A stretch of 64,000 nucleotides of DNA, from the NCBI GenBank assembly GCA_013368325.1, contig JAACJK010000002.1, positions 496,001 to 560,000 of the forward strand, given 5' to 3'. Shown one piece after another: positions 9,089-21,100 of the stretch (position 1 is its first letter; each line of letters begins with the position of its first letter). This DNA comes from Ephemerocybe angulata (taxonomy: Eukaryota > Basidiomycota > Agaricomycetes > Agaricales > Psathyrellaceae). The translations under genes were made by a program, and so were the position numbers. The notes beneath the pieces were generated by a model, which was not told the DNA's origin, made no database searches, and saw only the letters and a program-made list of their open reading frames with translations.

Positions 9089-12000
9089 TCTATATAATTA
9101 AGAGAAGAGGGCCCTGGGAATTTCGAGGGTTTTCTTAAGTAAGCGTTGGGACGCGGTCAGGCCTGGGAATAAATTCCCCCCCGCGAGCGGATTAAGTAAG
9201 GAATTTGTAATCGACCGTTCCGCACGACGCGGCGCACGTCGGAATCCTTCTTTCTGACCTCTGCGCCTGCGTGGCACTTTTTCTGAGTGCTGCAAGACCG
9301 TATACCTCCCGGAAATCATCCTCCTTTCATCTTCTAAGCCTCTCCTGCCCCTATCTCCCCTGTATTAAGGCTATTAATAGCAGGGATTGACACCTTCTGT
9401 TTGGTATGTTCTTTTCTGGCACTTTTCTTTCCACTGTGACTAATGATGACATTTCAGTGCCTTCTTTGGGCTGTTTGGTAACTTTCCTTTGCATTTCCGC
9501 TGTAAATGGTGCTGATAACCCATTACAGGTTTGCTTTTGGTTGGATTTTGGTAGTTGGGCTGTGGGTAGAGCCTGGAGTGTGCCGTTCTGCTGCAGCCGT
9601 CTAACGCTGCACGGTTTGGGAGTGAGTAGAGAGTTTAACGACTCTGTAGATCAAGGTTACGCTCTGTAAAGCCCCTACTACCTGGCCACAAGATATTCTT
9701 CTGTGTTTGCCAGTCGCATTTGGGGCCTCTTTCAGAGCGCAGCGTGCAGGGAGATTGGCTGGCGGGTTTACAGTTGCCTCCCCTCCTTCAGTGGTTGTAG
9801 CTCCATCATCAACTGCCGCTGCTAAAACCGATTTCCTGCTTATCTCGCCTTTCTGGGTTGCGTAGCTGCACCGTTTCGGGCTGCCTTGCTCTACCCTCGC
9901 GTTTAGACACCTTCAAGATGTACGTACTTCTCTGCCACATCTTGACCCTTAGTCCACATACTTATTACAGCTGTTCTATCCTCTTAGGCCGGAAACTCCC
10001 CCGAATACCCCCCAGCGTGCGTGGAATGCTGCTCAACAGCGAGAGCGTGATGCCCGTCTCTTGGAGAGTCCACATCGACGACGGGATCCTCCTCCTCCTT
10101 TCAACCTGGCTGCCCCTATGCCAGTTGCCCCATTAGCGCAGGGTGGTGCAGACCCCTTTCTTACACCCCCTGCCTTAACATTTGTCAATGTTGGCTCACA
10201 AGAGTTGCGGCTTCCACGCCATCTCGCTCAAGCTCTCGCGAACATTCCTGCTCCCCCAGTCCGCCCTCGCCAAGCTGCCCCACCACCACCTGTAAGTTGG
10301 CCATTACTCTTCGCGCTGTATAGACTGTTCTGACCACCCCATCAACAGCCGATTCGATACCCTGTTCCTCGCATTCAGCCAAATAACGCTCAACCACACC
10401 CTGTAAGCCTTTCAAAATTGTCACTTATTCTGCGTATACTAACGATACATGATTAGCTCGATGCCCCGCCTCTGCCTCTGCCTGCTGCTGCTCCTCCCCC
10501 ACCTCTTCCACTTCCTCTACCTCTGCCTGCTGCTCTCGCTCCTGCCCCTGCTGCCCCCCTACCTCCTCCTCCTGCTCCTGCACCTCCCCACACCCCTCCA
10601 CCGATACCTGCTCCTCCCCAGCCCCAGCCACCTACGCCACCCCGGCGTGCTGCTCGCACTTCGGTTCCTCTTGCCCTCCAGCCATACAATCCTCGCTGGC
10701 CCATCCACCAGCTTGGCCCCATGAACGTGCAGTGTCGCCACTGTGGTGCACTTCACTGGATTGAAGAAAGGGTGAAGAAGACAGGCTCTACCATCTTGAA
10801 TCCCTCATTTGGGATGTGTTGCCTATCTGGAAAGGTATCCCTACCTCCTTTTCCTCAACCACCCCAGGAGCTGATGGAGCTGTACTCTGGAGCTGATCCT
10901 TTCTCGAAGTCATTTCTGGACAACATCCGCCAGTACAATGATGCTCTTGCATTTACATCTGTTGGTTGGAAATTGGCTGAGGACGTCAATTGTGGAGGTG
11001 GTCCATACATTTTCAAGGTTCATGGAAAGGTGTCCCACCTTACGGGATCCCTTCTTCCAGATGAAAACGCGCACCCTGTATATTCACAGATCTACATCTA
11101 CGATCCTGCAGATGCATTGCGAGCACGAATGGGGAACCCTCACAATGAGCGCTTGGACCAACACATCATGCAGAAGCTTCAGGACGTCCTTTACCGCCAT
11201 CATTCAGCTGTCCAGCAGTTCAAGCAAGCCCTCGAGCTGACACGGAATCTTCCACCTGACCAAAATTGCAAAATCGTGCTCCGCTTCGACAAGGAATGTG
11301 ACCAGCGTCGGTACAACCTCCCAACTGCTGCATCAGATGAAGTCGCCGTCATTCTCCCAGGGAGTGGTGAAACATCAGAGGGATACCGGGACATCGTTCT
11401 CCACCGCCTCAATGGCCAAAGCCTTCAGCGCATCAACGAGTGCAACCCCCTTTATCAGCCACTCCACTATGTTCTCCTCTTTCCGCGTGGCACTCTTGGA
11501 TGGCACCCTCGGTTGGAGCTCACTGCACCTATTGCAGGTAACGGTGGTAGTGGAAATGGTGACAATGATGACGACGATGGCCAGGCTCAGCTCGATGATG
11601 TTGGAGGGACAGATGGTCAAGGAAAGCGGAAGTACATCTCCCAGACGGAATACTTCCGGTATCATCTCTTTCCTTGCCATAATGCTTCTCCCCATCTGTT
11701 CATGGCTGGGAAGCTATTTCAAGAGTATGTCGTCGACTCATGGGCTATATCGGAGCAATCCTGCCTACGCTACATTGAGCTCAACCAGACTTTGCTCCGG
11801 GCGGATAGCTACCAGGGCTTAATGGACACCGTCGCTGCTGATCCTGATGTGGCTGGCGATGATATGGGAAAGCGCGTCATTCTTCCATCTTCTTTCATCG
11901 GGAGCGCCAGAAACATGATTCAGAACTGCCAGGATGCTCTTGCCATCAACCGCCACTTCAAGGGTGCCGATCTCTTCATCACTGCCACCGCCAACCCTAA

Positions 12001-14700
12001 TTGGCCTGAGATCAAGCAGGCTCTCGAAAATCTGGGCCCAAACCAGACTGCAGCCAATCGTCAGGATATCGTCGTCTGTGTCTTCCGCGAGAAGATGAAG
12101 GAGCTTCTCAATGATATCACCAAAAAGGGTATCTTTGGGAAGTGCGTTGCCAGAGTTCACACCATCGAGTTCCAAAAACGCGGTCTCCCACATATGCACC
12201 TCATCATATTCCTTCACCACGACTCCAAGTTGCGCACCCCAGAAGACGTCGATGCTGCCATCTCAGCAGAACTCCCTGATCCTGCAGTCTACCCAGAGCT
12301 CTACGAGTTGGTCAAGAAGCACATGATCCACACCCCCTGCGGAGCAGCACACAACAACCCCAACGCTCCATGCCTCAAAAATGGCCTGTGTTCCAAGAAC
12401 TTTCCAAAGGACTTCTGCGAGCATACCACCATCAGTGAAGACTCATACTCCCAGCTTCGGAGGCGGAACAATGGCATCACTGCAACACTATCCGGTGGAC
12501 AGGAGGTTGACAACCGCTATGTTGTCGCCTACTCTCCCTACCTCCTTCACAAATTCCGATGCCATATCAACGTCGAGTGCATTGCGTCAATCAAGGCTAT
12601 CAAGTACATCTACAAATATGTGTACAAGGGCCATGATCGCACTGTGGTGGAGGTAGCCCAGAACCACGATGAAGTCAAGCAGTATCTGGATGCACGCTAT
12701 GTGTCTGCATGTGAAAGTCTTTGGCGGTTGTTCCACTTCCGGATGCATGAAGAGCACCCCAACGTTGTCCGTCTTCAAGTCCACCTCCCCGGCCAGCAGT
12801 GGCATACATTCAATCCTGCCATTCATCCCGACATCCGTGCTATCTTAGAACGTGCTGCACAGAGAGACACCACCCTAACTGCTTGGTTCAAGTCCAACTC
12901 AACCAGTGAAGATGGCCAGCAGCTTCTTTATCAGGACTATCCAACTCAGTTCCTGCCGATCCTTTGGCACTCTGGCTGCAATTCCGGGACCACCTATGCG
13001 ATGACCTCCGGCGTGAAATGCAGCGACCTCCCCATTCTATCGAGGATCCCAGTCAAGATCAGATCTATGACTTTGGCCTTTACCTCATTGACCGCCTTCT
13101 ATCGCAGGCTGGACGTCACCTTCATGAATGGGAGATGCTGCCTCAACCCCAGGGAGACTGGCTGGCATTTATTGGAAATCCGCTCATCCGTGACCAGCGT
13201 GCATACAATCCAGAGGAGCAGGCCAATCTTGCTGCGGAGCGCATCCCCACCCTCAACGCAGAGCAGCGAGCTGCCTTTGACCAGATTGTTGCAGCAGTAG
13301 AGGGGAACTCTGGGCAGTCTTTCTTTCTTCACGGTCCTGGAGGTACTGGCAAGACTTATGTCTACAACACTCTTTGCTATTATCTCCGGGGCCAAGGGAA
13401 GATTGTCATTTGTGTTGCATCATCAGGCATTGCAGCTTTGCTTCTAATCGGTGGCCGCACATCCCATTCCACTTTCCGCATCCCCATTCTCATCCATGAA
13501 TCCTCATCATGCTCCTTCAACAAGCGCTCCCCTCTTGCCGAGCTGATACGAGAAGCATCACTTATCATCTGGGATGAAGCACCCATGCAGCACCGCCACA
13601 TCCATGATTCCATGAAGCCGTTGACCGAACATTCCGAGATGCACGCAACAACATGGACAAACCCTTTAGTGGACTGAGCTTAGTCTTTGGTGGCGACTTC
13701 CAGCAAATCTTGCCAGTGATTGTCAAGGGATCACGCGCCCAGATTGTGGATGCATGCATGCAGCGGTCATTTATCTGGCATCACCTGTCAGTTCTTCATC
13801 TCAAGAAGAACATGCGTCTGGATGTGGCTGTAGCTCGGGAAAGGGAATTTGCACAGTGGCAGTTGGAGGTCGGGCAGGGCAAGCATACAAATGCAGACAC
13901 TGGGGACATCCACCTACTCGACCACTTCAGATGTGGAGGCAATACCATTGAGGATCTCATCAGCACTATCTACGGGGATATTCAAGAGGGGCAACTACTT
14001 CCACCAGACCGCTACTTCTCTGATCGCACAATTCTATCCTCTCGAAATGACGATGTCGATGATATCAACGCCCAAATTTTGCGCAAATTCCCTGGACCTT
14101 CGCAGACCTTCCACAGTGTTGACTCGGCAAAGGCTACCGACGATGATGGAGCAGAAATGATGTATCCCCGCGAATATCTCAACTCCATCAACTGCTCCGG
14201 CCTCCCACTTGCCCACCTCGAGCTCAAAATTGGAGCTCCAGTCATGGTTCTGCGCAATCTGTCACCTTCGGAAGGAGTATGCAATGGCACACGTGGAGTT
14301 CTTACCAGGATGTCTCCAAGAGTACTGGAGATCCGACTTCTTTCAGGAAGTCATGCTGGCAACACTGTTTTCATCCCATGGCTTACTATCACTCCCTCAG
14401 AGACTCAAATTCCATTTGAGTTTACCCGTCGCCAGTTTCCCATCCGCCTCTGCTTTGCCATGACAATCAACAAGTCACAAGGACAATCAGTCAAGCATGT
14501 TGGCTTAGACCTTCGGACACCTGTTTTCACACATGGACAGTTCTATGTTGCCGTTTCACGAGTTACTTCAGTAGAGAACATTAAGATTATTACCAAACCT
14601 ACAGACAATACTAACTTTTGAAGTCGTAGACTTAAGGTGAATGACAGGCAATCTGGATTCAATTGGCTTTTTTTCCTGGAGTAAAATTACAAATTCGACG
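9089..14700 (+). mobile_element. Helitron rolling-circle transposon
   Basis: The 5' end is placed at TCTATATAATTAAG (from 9089) directly after an A, matching the Helitron 5'-TC terminus and its A|T insertion preference. The body holds a single Rep-helicase gene (9918..14621). Between the helicase stop and the next kinase gene (stop at 14786) I could not find an unambiguous hairpin plus CTRR terminus, so the 3' boundary (about 14640..14780) is open. There are no terminal repeats or target duplication, as expected. The element is probably non-autonomous now because its protein is broken. Confidence 0.8.
9918..14621 (+). pseudogene. Helitron Rep/PIF1-helicase gene, disrupted
   Basis: Rep nicks and joins DNA by rolling-circle transfer and the PIF1-like helicase unwinds it. 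The start codon is split by an intron: AT at 9918..9919, then G at 9988 (intron 9920..9987). Further introns at 10292..10348 and 10403..10456 keep one frame through a Pro/Ala-rich N-terminus into a CxxC...H zinc-binding start (MNVQCRHCGALHW, 10721). Rep landmarks: GLPHMHLIIF (HUH, about 12187) and YLDARYVSA (two-Tyr motif, about 12690). At about 12955 the frame changes from 2 to 1 and the linker normally joining Rep to helicase is missing, so an internal deletion occurred. The helicase has GPGGTGKT (Walker A, about 13334) and LIIWDEAP (Walker B). A single-base frameshift lies at about 13605. It then reads GGDFQQILP, INKSQGQ and FYVAVSR to the stop at 14621. Confidence 0.9.
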
Positions 14701-14785
14701 GCGCAAGGTGCAATGGGGAGCGGAGATATATACAAAGTTCGACAGGGTCAATAAAAAGGATAGGAAAGAATATCATCAAGCGTAA

Positions 14786-17260
14786 CTATGTCGTCGATCG
14801 CTGACGTTTGGAAGTCGAGACCTCAACATCCTCCAAATCGTCGGAACTCCTCTTCGCGGAGGATGGCGACGAGCGACAGGAGGGAGAGGATGTAGTTTTG
14901 TCTCTTGTGGACACGGTGGATGTATAAGATACAATGCTCGGTACCGGTGAAGGAGGGGGCGGAATGGGTGCTTGCCGAGGACCTTCTCCACCTGGCTTCT
15001 GGAGATCTTCCAACGCGGTATCAAATAAGGCAATGATATCAGCGTAGTGCTTCTCGAGCCCATCATGAAGTTCTTCGAGAAGGGCTTTCCTTTCATTAGG
15101 GTCCCTGTCAACGACCCGCGCTTTCAACTTGTCCTCGATGAGGGGAAATAGATACCGCCGGAAGTCGTCGCACAGCTTAATGCATGCCGAGCTCCAGAAC
15201 AAGGGCGGCTTCACCAGGTTGGGTCCGTAGTGCGTGATGTAGCTCAGCTTCGTGGTCGAGGCGTCATCGTTCGGCAGGTTCTCCCAGTGGGCCAAGAGTC
15301 CGGTTCCAGTGAAGGCATCCTGTGCAGGACTCCCGACACCTTCGTACCCGTAGAGTAGGTGGCATAGAACGTAGAAAAAAGACTCCAAGTCGTCCAAGTA
15401 GTCGTGTGCAACGGTAACGAGTGACGCTCGCGAGGTGTCCAAGGCTGATATCGATTGATATAAATGAGTTCCCTGTGAATAATCACGATAAGTATTTGCT
15501 ATATATAGCCGAAATTGAAATCATACCGCTGGAAGTTCTGTTATGATTGTGGCCGTCGGCCCTTTCGACACGGCAGCCATATCAAGATCGATCAATACGC
15601 CTCGATTTCCAATAGCTGCCCCCTCCCCGCCAAACAAAATATTGTCCATAGACACATCTCTGTGCAGGACACGGGCCTTGAGAAGGTTGAGATGTCCTAG
15701 AAGAAGATATAAAGATTAAGAACAGGATGGTTTTATGGTGACACACACCTTGAACTGCGTCACGAAGCCCAGAAATAGCCTGTCTCTGCGAGGTAAACTG
15801 GTTCAAGGACGCGCCATACCGAGCCATAGTCACCCGCGACATGTTTCGGTCATAGAAATCATCCGAATTGAAGTCGAAACATTCCGGCCGAAAATTCTTG
15901 GTTCGAGCCCGGCCATCTTCATACGCGAACATCTGCACGACACCCTCAAGACCCTTCGCCTGCTCCAAGAAGGTATACTCGGGCACTTGCGACTCGGTTC
16001 GCCACGCGTCCTTGATGAGAACAGACGTTTCGTCTTTATCCTTCACGTTCCAACAAACAGTGCTGCGACCTCTGACGAGCATGGTGACGAAGCAAGAGTC
16101 TTGCATGTTCAGCTTGTACTTCACGCGCTTCCCTAAGGCGTCGACAGTACAGATTGTGCCGGCAACCCTCTTCCCCCTTTTAACTGTCCATTGAACGCTG
16201 GTATCCAGCCCAAGAACGCGCTCTTGCACTGACGAAAGCCCAAGGATGAGGCAGACGAACGTGCAGGGGTCGGCGTGGATATTGAGCGGGGTCGTTTTGT
16301 AGGCTCCGCTCCAGTCGCAGTGGACGAGCCGGACATGTGTTTCCGTAAGGAGTAGGGACCGAGTGAAGAGGCGATTCAGCTGCCAGAAGAAGAGTTGTCT
16401 AGAAAACACCATTGAGCTCTGGATGGGAGGTGAGAGAGAAAAAAGTACCCTTACCGGTTGTACACGGCGAGGTGATCAACATCTTCTTTGGTGACATCGC
16501 CCTCTGGCTTCACATTGAAGACCGACGCGACATTGCTGAATGCGACGGTTTGTCCTTGATCCCGACCCCTGGGTAGCTCGAACGAGGGTCCCGCTGCTCT
16601 GATTGCCATGTCAGGCGTCGAGACTTCTGCAGAGTCGTCACGATGGCGAAATTTCATATCCCGAGTGTCCACAACATCCCTAGTGCCATTCGCGTTGCCA
16701 AGACCATCGATGATTGCTTTGAAAATCTCCACGAAGCGACTGTGAAGGTCTACGCCACCTTTGGAGGCGTGTGGTAGGCCGGTCCAAGAGTTGGCGTTGT
16801 AGTCGTACAGTGATGTTGCAGTGAGGAAGTTCTTGATCCTGCGGTCGGATGCGATCACTTTGTACATGTCCCTGAGGCAGGCGCCATCGACCGTTATAAC
16901 GTCGTGCAGGTCGGCTATAGCAGCTCTCCTCTGGGCCCTCAAATCGGGTTTGGCGTCCTGAGCTTTGTCGCGCTCCTGGCATTTCGGTGCAGCAGGGGCA
17001 GGGCTCGGGCGAGGCACAACAACGGCCGAAGCAGCATGCGATACACCGAGGACTGTTGCTTGGGAGCGAAGGTTCCTTGTTTTGGCGGTATGAGCAGGTG
17101 CCAGTGTCGCCTTCGTCCGGGTTCGTGGCTTCGCAACGGTAGTCGCTGCTCTCCTAGGTCGCGATTCCAGTTTTGGTTGAACGGAAGGTTGAGCTTCATA
17201 TCGAGCCTGGGCACGCGTCCACATGCGTGAAATGGTGGGTTTGATGTTTGAGGAGGCCAT
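14786..17260 (-). CDS. FunK1-type protein kinase, complete
   Basis: Four exons, 16455..17260, 15749..16398, 15527..15696 and 14786..15472, with introns of 56, 52 and 54 bp; all phases close, giving 770 residues. The start is the ATG at 17260 (MASSNIKPT). Landmarks: GPSFELP before intron 1, then LTRSLLLTET-like and LVHCDWSG, VLGLDTSVQW, VLIKDAWR, VLHRDVSMDNILF (HRD and Asn kept), LIDLDMA (DLD in place of DFG) and HDYLDDLESFFYVL. The basic Ala/Arg-rich N-terminus and the Ser-rich C-terminus ending KRQRSTT look disordered and may carry nuclear localisation signals. It appears intact. A Helitron ends close to its 3' end and a LINE is inserted about 120 bp upstream of its start, so its promoter has probably been altered. 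Confidence 0.9.
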
Positions 17261-17394
17261 ATTCTTGCGTGAGGGTAGCACCGGATGATAAAATCAAGAG
17301 GAAGGATCAATTGAAAGCCAACCACTGAACAATGGGCGTGATGGTGGTCGAAAGCAAGCCGTGTTTGATCCAAATTCAAGACTTCCAAATTTGG

Positions 17395-17851
17395 TACCAA
17401 CCGCGCCCAGGACGTCGAAGGAACCGACCCTCTCGCGAGGTTCTTTGACTCCATCAGGGTCACCTGCCGCCAGCCGCCCGCCAACCGCTCTGACCTCCAC
17501 CCCATCTGGTCCCTTGCAATGGAGCCCTGCACGACCGACCCAGCCGCCCGAGCGTTTCTCCGGGACCTCATCCGCGCCCAGCCCATCGTGACCTCCCTCG
17601 GCACCGCGTTCCCGTCCGGCTCCTCAGCTGAACTCTGGTGTCAGGTGTGCCAGTGCATGACCCACCCCGCCGACTACTGCCCCTGGACCACTCTCCCTGG
17701 ATGGCACCAAGTCGACTTCAAATCCCGCCCCGTCGTGAACGGCAACCACAGCCGCCGAGGCGCGGGGAGGGGGAACCACACCGGTGGAGGCCGCGGAGGA
17801 GGTAGAGGCGCTCGAGGTCGTGGTGGCTATGCCTACAACGGACCATACTAG
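17395..17851 (+). CDS. LINE ORF1 (Gag-like), C-terminal fragment
   Basis: ORF1 proteins bind the element RNA. The frame is open from the insertion junction through RAQDVEGTDPLARFF and the internal ATG at 17519 to the TAG at 17849..17851. It contains one zinc knuckle, CQVCQCMTHPADYC (C-x2-C-x4-H-x4-C, about 17641..17682), followed by a Gly/Arg-rich RGG-type tail (GGGRGGGRGARGRGG), both typical of nucleic-acid-binding Gag-like proteins. The N-terminal part is missing because the element is 5'-truncated, so this is a remnant. Confidence 0.75.
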
Positions 17852-18011
17852 GTACCTTGCCCTTCGTAGCCATAGGCCCTGTTTTCAAAGTACATAGTGC
17901 CTACAATATCATTCTCCTTGCGTCTGTCCCTCCCACGCTGCACCAGACTGAGCCTACACCCCACAATACGCTGTGTATGGGTAAGTTTGATAGTGTATCT
18001 AATGTAGATGT

Positions 18012-18085
18012 AGCTCTCCTCCCCCCACTCCTCCCTCCTCCCCTCCTCCTCCTCCTCCTCCTCCTCCTCCTCTCCCTCCTCCGTG
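18012..18085. repeat. CTC/CTCC microsatellite in LINE spacer
   Basis: A pyrimidine-rich run of CTC and CTCC units lies in the ORF1-ORF2 spacer of the LINE. It explains the Leu-rich plus-strand and Arg-rich minus-strand frames there. Confidence 0.85.
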
Positions 18086-18159
18086 TGAGATGTCTGACCC
18101 TCACTTCACTTAGACCTCAATGACCACAACAGCTATCCAGAGTGACCCCCACAAACCCA

Positions 18160-21100
18160 ATGCAAGCACAACAACAAGAAACACCAGAACAACGACTACA
18201 CGACTACCCGCCCCAACAGGCCACCCAACACACCGGCACTCGCAACTCTGGAGGAGGAGGGAGGCCGCGCTTCGTCCAAGACGCTCCTGACGACGACCCC
18301 AGAGGGGTCGATGGACATCCAACACCTGCCTCGGCCGAGGTAGGTGGGTCGCGAAATGCCGCCAGTGATGGCGGCAGACGGACCCCCCGGGCAGACGGTG
18401 AATTAGCGGATATCGAGCAGGTACCGGCGGCTGCTCCTGTAGCAGGAGAACCGCACCTACCTGAAGCCGAGACCCTGCCACCCCACCCAACGCGACGTAG
18501 ACGCCCGAAGAAGAACTCCCGGGCGGCCGTCAGAATTGCGTCCCTCAACATGAACGGAGGCGCATCCCCCAAGACTAATGTCAAATGGGAGAAAATAAAT
18601 CAGCTGATCCGAGACCAAAGGAATTGGAGTACTCGCCCTTCAGGAGACGCACCTCACCGAGGCACGAGCAGATGATATTAGAGCGCGCTACCCGCGGCTC
18701 CATATTGTAAATACAGCCCACCCCACGCACGACTCGTCCCGAGACGGGGTCGCGATCATACTGAACAAGTATACTACGGACTGGGCTGACAGCACGACCA
18801 AGACTATAATAGAGGGCAAGGCCCTCCTCCTCTCGCTTGCCTGCAAGAACGGCAGGAAAATGCATATGCTCTGCGTGTACGCACCGTCAGGCAGCAATGC
18901 ATTGAATGCAGGTTTCTGGGAGGACTTAGATAAGATTTGGCACGACAACCGGAACCTGCCCCGCCTGGACCTACTCCTAGGGGATTTTAACATGGTTGAA
19001 TCCCGGGAGGACCGTCTCCCCAACCACGCGGATACAGCAGCGGTCGTGAACGCACTCACCAAATTCCGCGAGCGCCATGCACTTGTAGATGGCTGGCGCC
19101 AGGAGAACATGGGGATGCGCGATTTTACATTTGCCACCCAGCACGTATCGCAGCAAAACTCCCATTCCAGAATTGACCGTATATACATCCGCCCTACCCT
19201 ACTGGACTCAGCGAGGGAATGGAACATAAGGACATCTAGGATTCCCAAGCTCGACCATGACGTGGTCTCTGTACAGATCGCACCTGAGGGGACCCCAACA
19301 ATGGGAAACAGACGGCAGACACTACCCCAATTTATACTTGATGACAAGGATGCATTTGCGCAGATCGCCGAGCTTGCGAAATCGCGCCAGGCACGAATAG
19401 CGACAGGCCTTCAAAAAGAATGGGCGCTCCTAAAAGGGGACATACTTACCCTGGGGAATACGCTGGCCCGTAAGAAAATGGCCAACCTAAACAAGAACCT
19501 GAATAAATGGAAGAAGAGGCGGAAGGTCACACTCGCAGGAGTAGCACAGGGATTACTACCCGCTGCCGAATCCATACGTCAACTCGACGAGATCAACGCT
19601 GCAATACGGAGAATCGAAGAGACAAAGTCTCTCCGGATGAGAGAAAAAATAGCCGCCCGCCACCACCTGGAAGGAGAAACGAACAGTCAATATGACTACC
19701 AGCTGAACCGGCTCCAACGCCCACGGGATACAATCGACTCCCTCCAAATCCCTCACACAGAACCACCCCAATACTCTGAACTCGAAGCGGATGGCCGAGA
19801 TAGCCACCCAGCACCATGACTCCCTACAGCGGAGCAGCGACGAGGATCGCCCTGATAATGACCCACTCACCGAGGCGCGCATCGACGATGCCCTTTCAAT
19901 CCTGAAACCACGGGTGATGGGTAACATGGTCGACAGGCTCTCTGAACCCATAAGCGACGACGAGGTCCGAAACGCGCTCAAACAAGTGCCAAACCGTAAG
20001 GCTCCAGGCCTCGACGGACTACCAGTTGAATTGTGGAAAAAGCTGGACCTGGAATTCTGCGAAGCAGCCAAGACCGGCGGCGACGCCTTCGACGCCGTTG
20101 GGGCCCTCAGAGCCGTGATAAATGATATTGAGATTAACGGAATTACTCCGGGGACTGGGTTTGCTGATGGATGGTTATGCCCAATATATAAAAAGAAGGC
20201 ACGTACCGACATTAGCAACTATCACCCTATCACAGTCCTTAACACGGATTATAAAACAATGACCAAGTGTCTAACCAACCGACTCTCCGACGTCGCCCCT
20301 GACCTAGTCGACGATGACCAGGCGGGATTTATGAGGGGACGGTCAATCTTCGATCAAACCGACCTCGCACACATTGTCATCCACCGGTGCGAGAACGAGA
20401 AGCGGGCTGGAGCTATCGTCTGCCTGGACCAGGAGAAGGCTTACGACCGCATCCGCCACGATTTCTTGTGGAAAACACTGAGTAAGCTTGGATTCCCCGA
20501 CCGATTTGTAAACTCCATACGGGGCCTGTACAGCGAGGCCCACACGCGAGTCATCCTGAACGGTGAATTTGGAGACCTATTCAGAATTACGAGAGGGGTA
20601 CGACAAGGAGATCCACTGTCGTGCCTCCTCTTTAACCTTGCGATAGAATCTCTCGCGGAGGCGATCCGACAGTCACCCATTGAGGGACTGGACTTCCCCG
20701 GGCTGGAGCGCCCGGTTCTTGCCAAGCTCTTCGCCGACGATACGACCGTTTACTTGGGTGAGACCGACGACTTCACCCTATTATTCGCACTCCTCGAGTG
20801 ATGGTGCATGGCCTCCGGCGCCAGGTTTAATATTGAAAAGACGGTAGTCATACCGCTCGGCTCGAAAAGGCAGCGCGCTGAGATGCACCGGCTGAGACGG
20901 TACCACCCGGACAGTGAACCAATCCCACCCGGTATACACATTGCAGGAGAGGGTGAGATGGTGCGACTCCTTGGGAGCTACTATGGCTACGGGTTTGACC
21001 AGGTAGAGGTTTGGCAACCTACGATCGAGAAAGTCCGAGCCACCCTCGGACGGTGGGGCCGTCATAGACCCACGCTTGCAGGCAGGTGCAGAGCTGCCAC

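Noticed and set aside
10425..10756. Glu/Gln/Gly-rich minus-strand frames and a Leu-rich plus frame
   Set aside because: They are shadows of the Pro/Ala-rich N-terminus of the Helitron protein, whose frame joins through introns to Rep.
18000..18104. Arg-rich minus-strand frame that could look like a basic protein
   Set aside because: It is the complement of the CTC/CTCC microsatellite in the LINE spacer.
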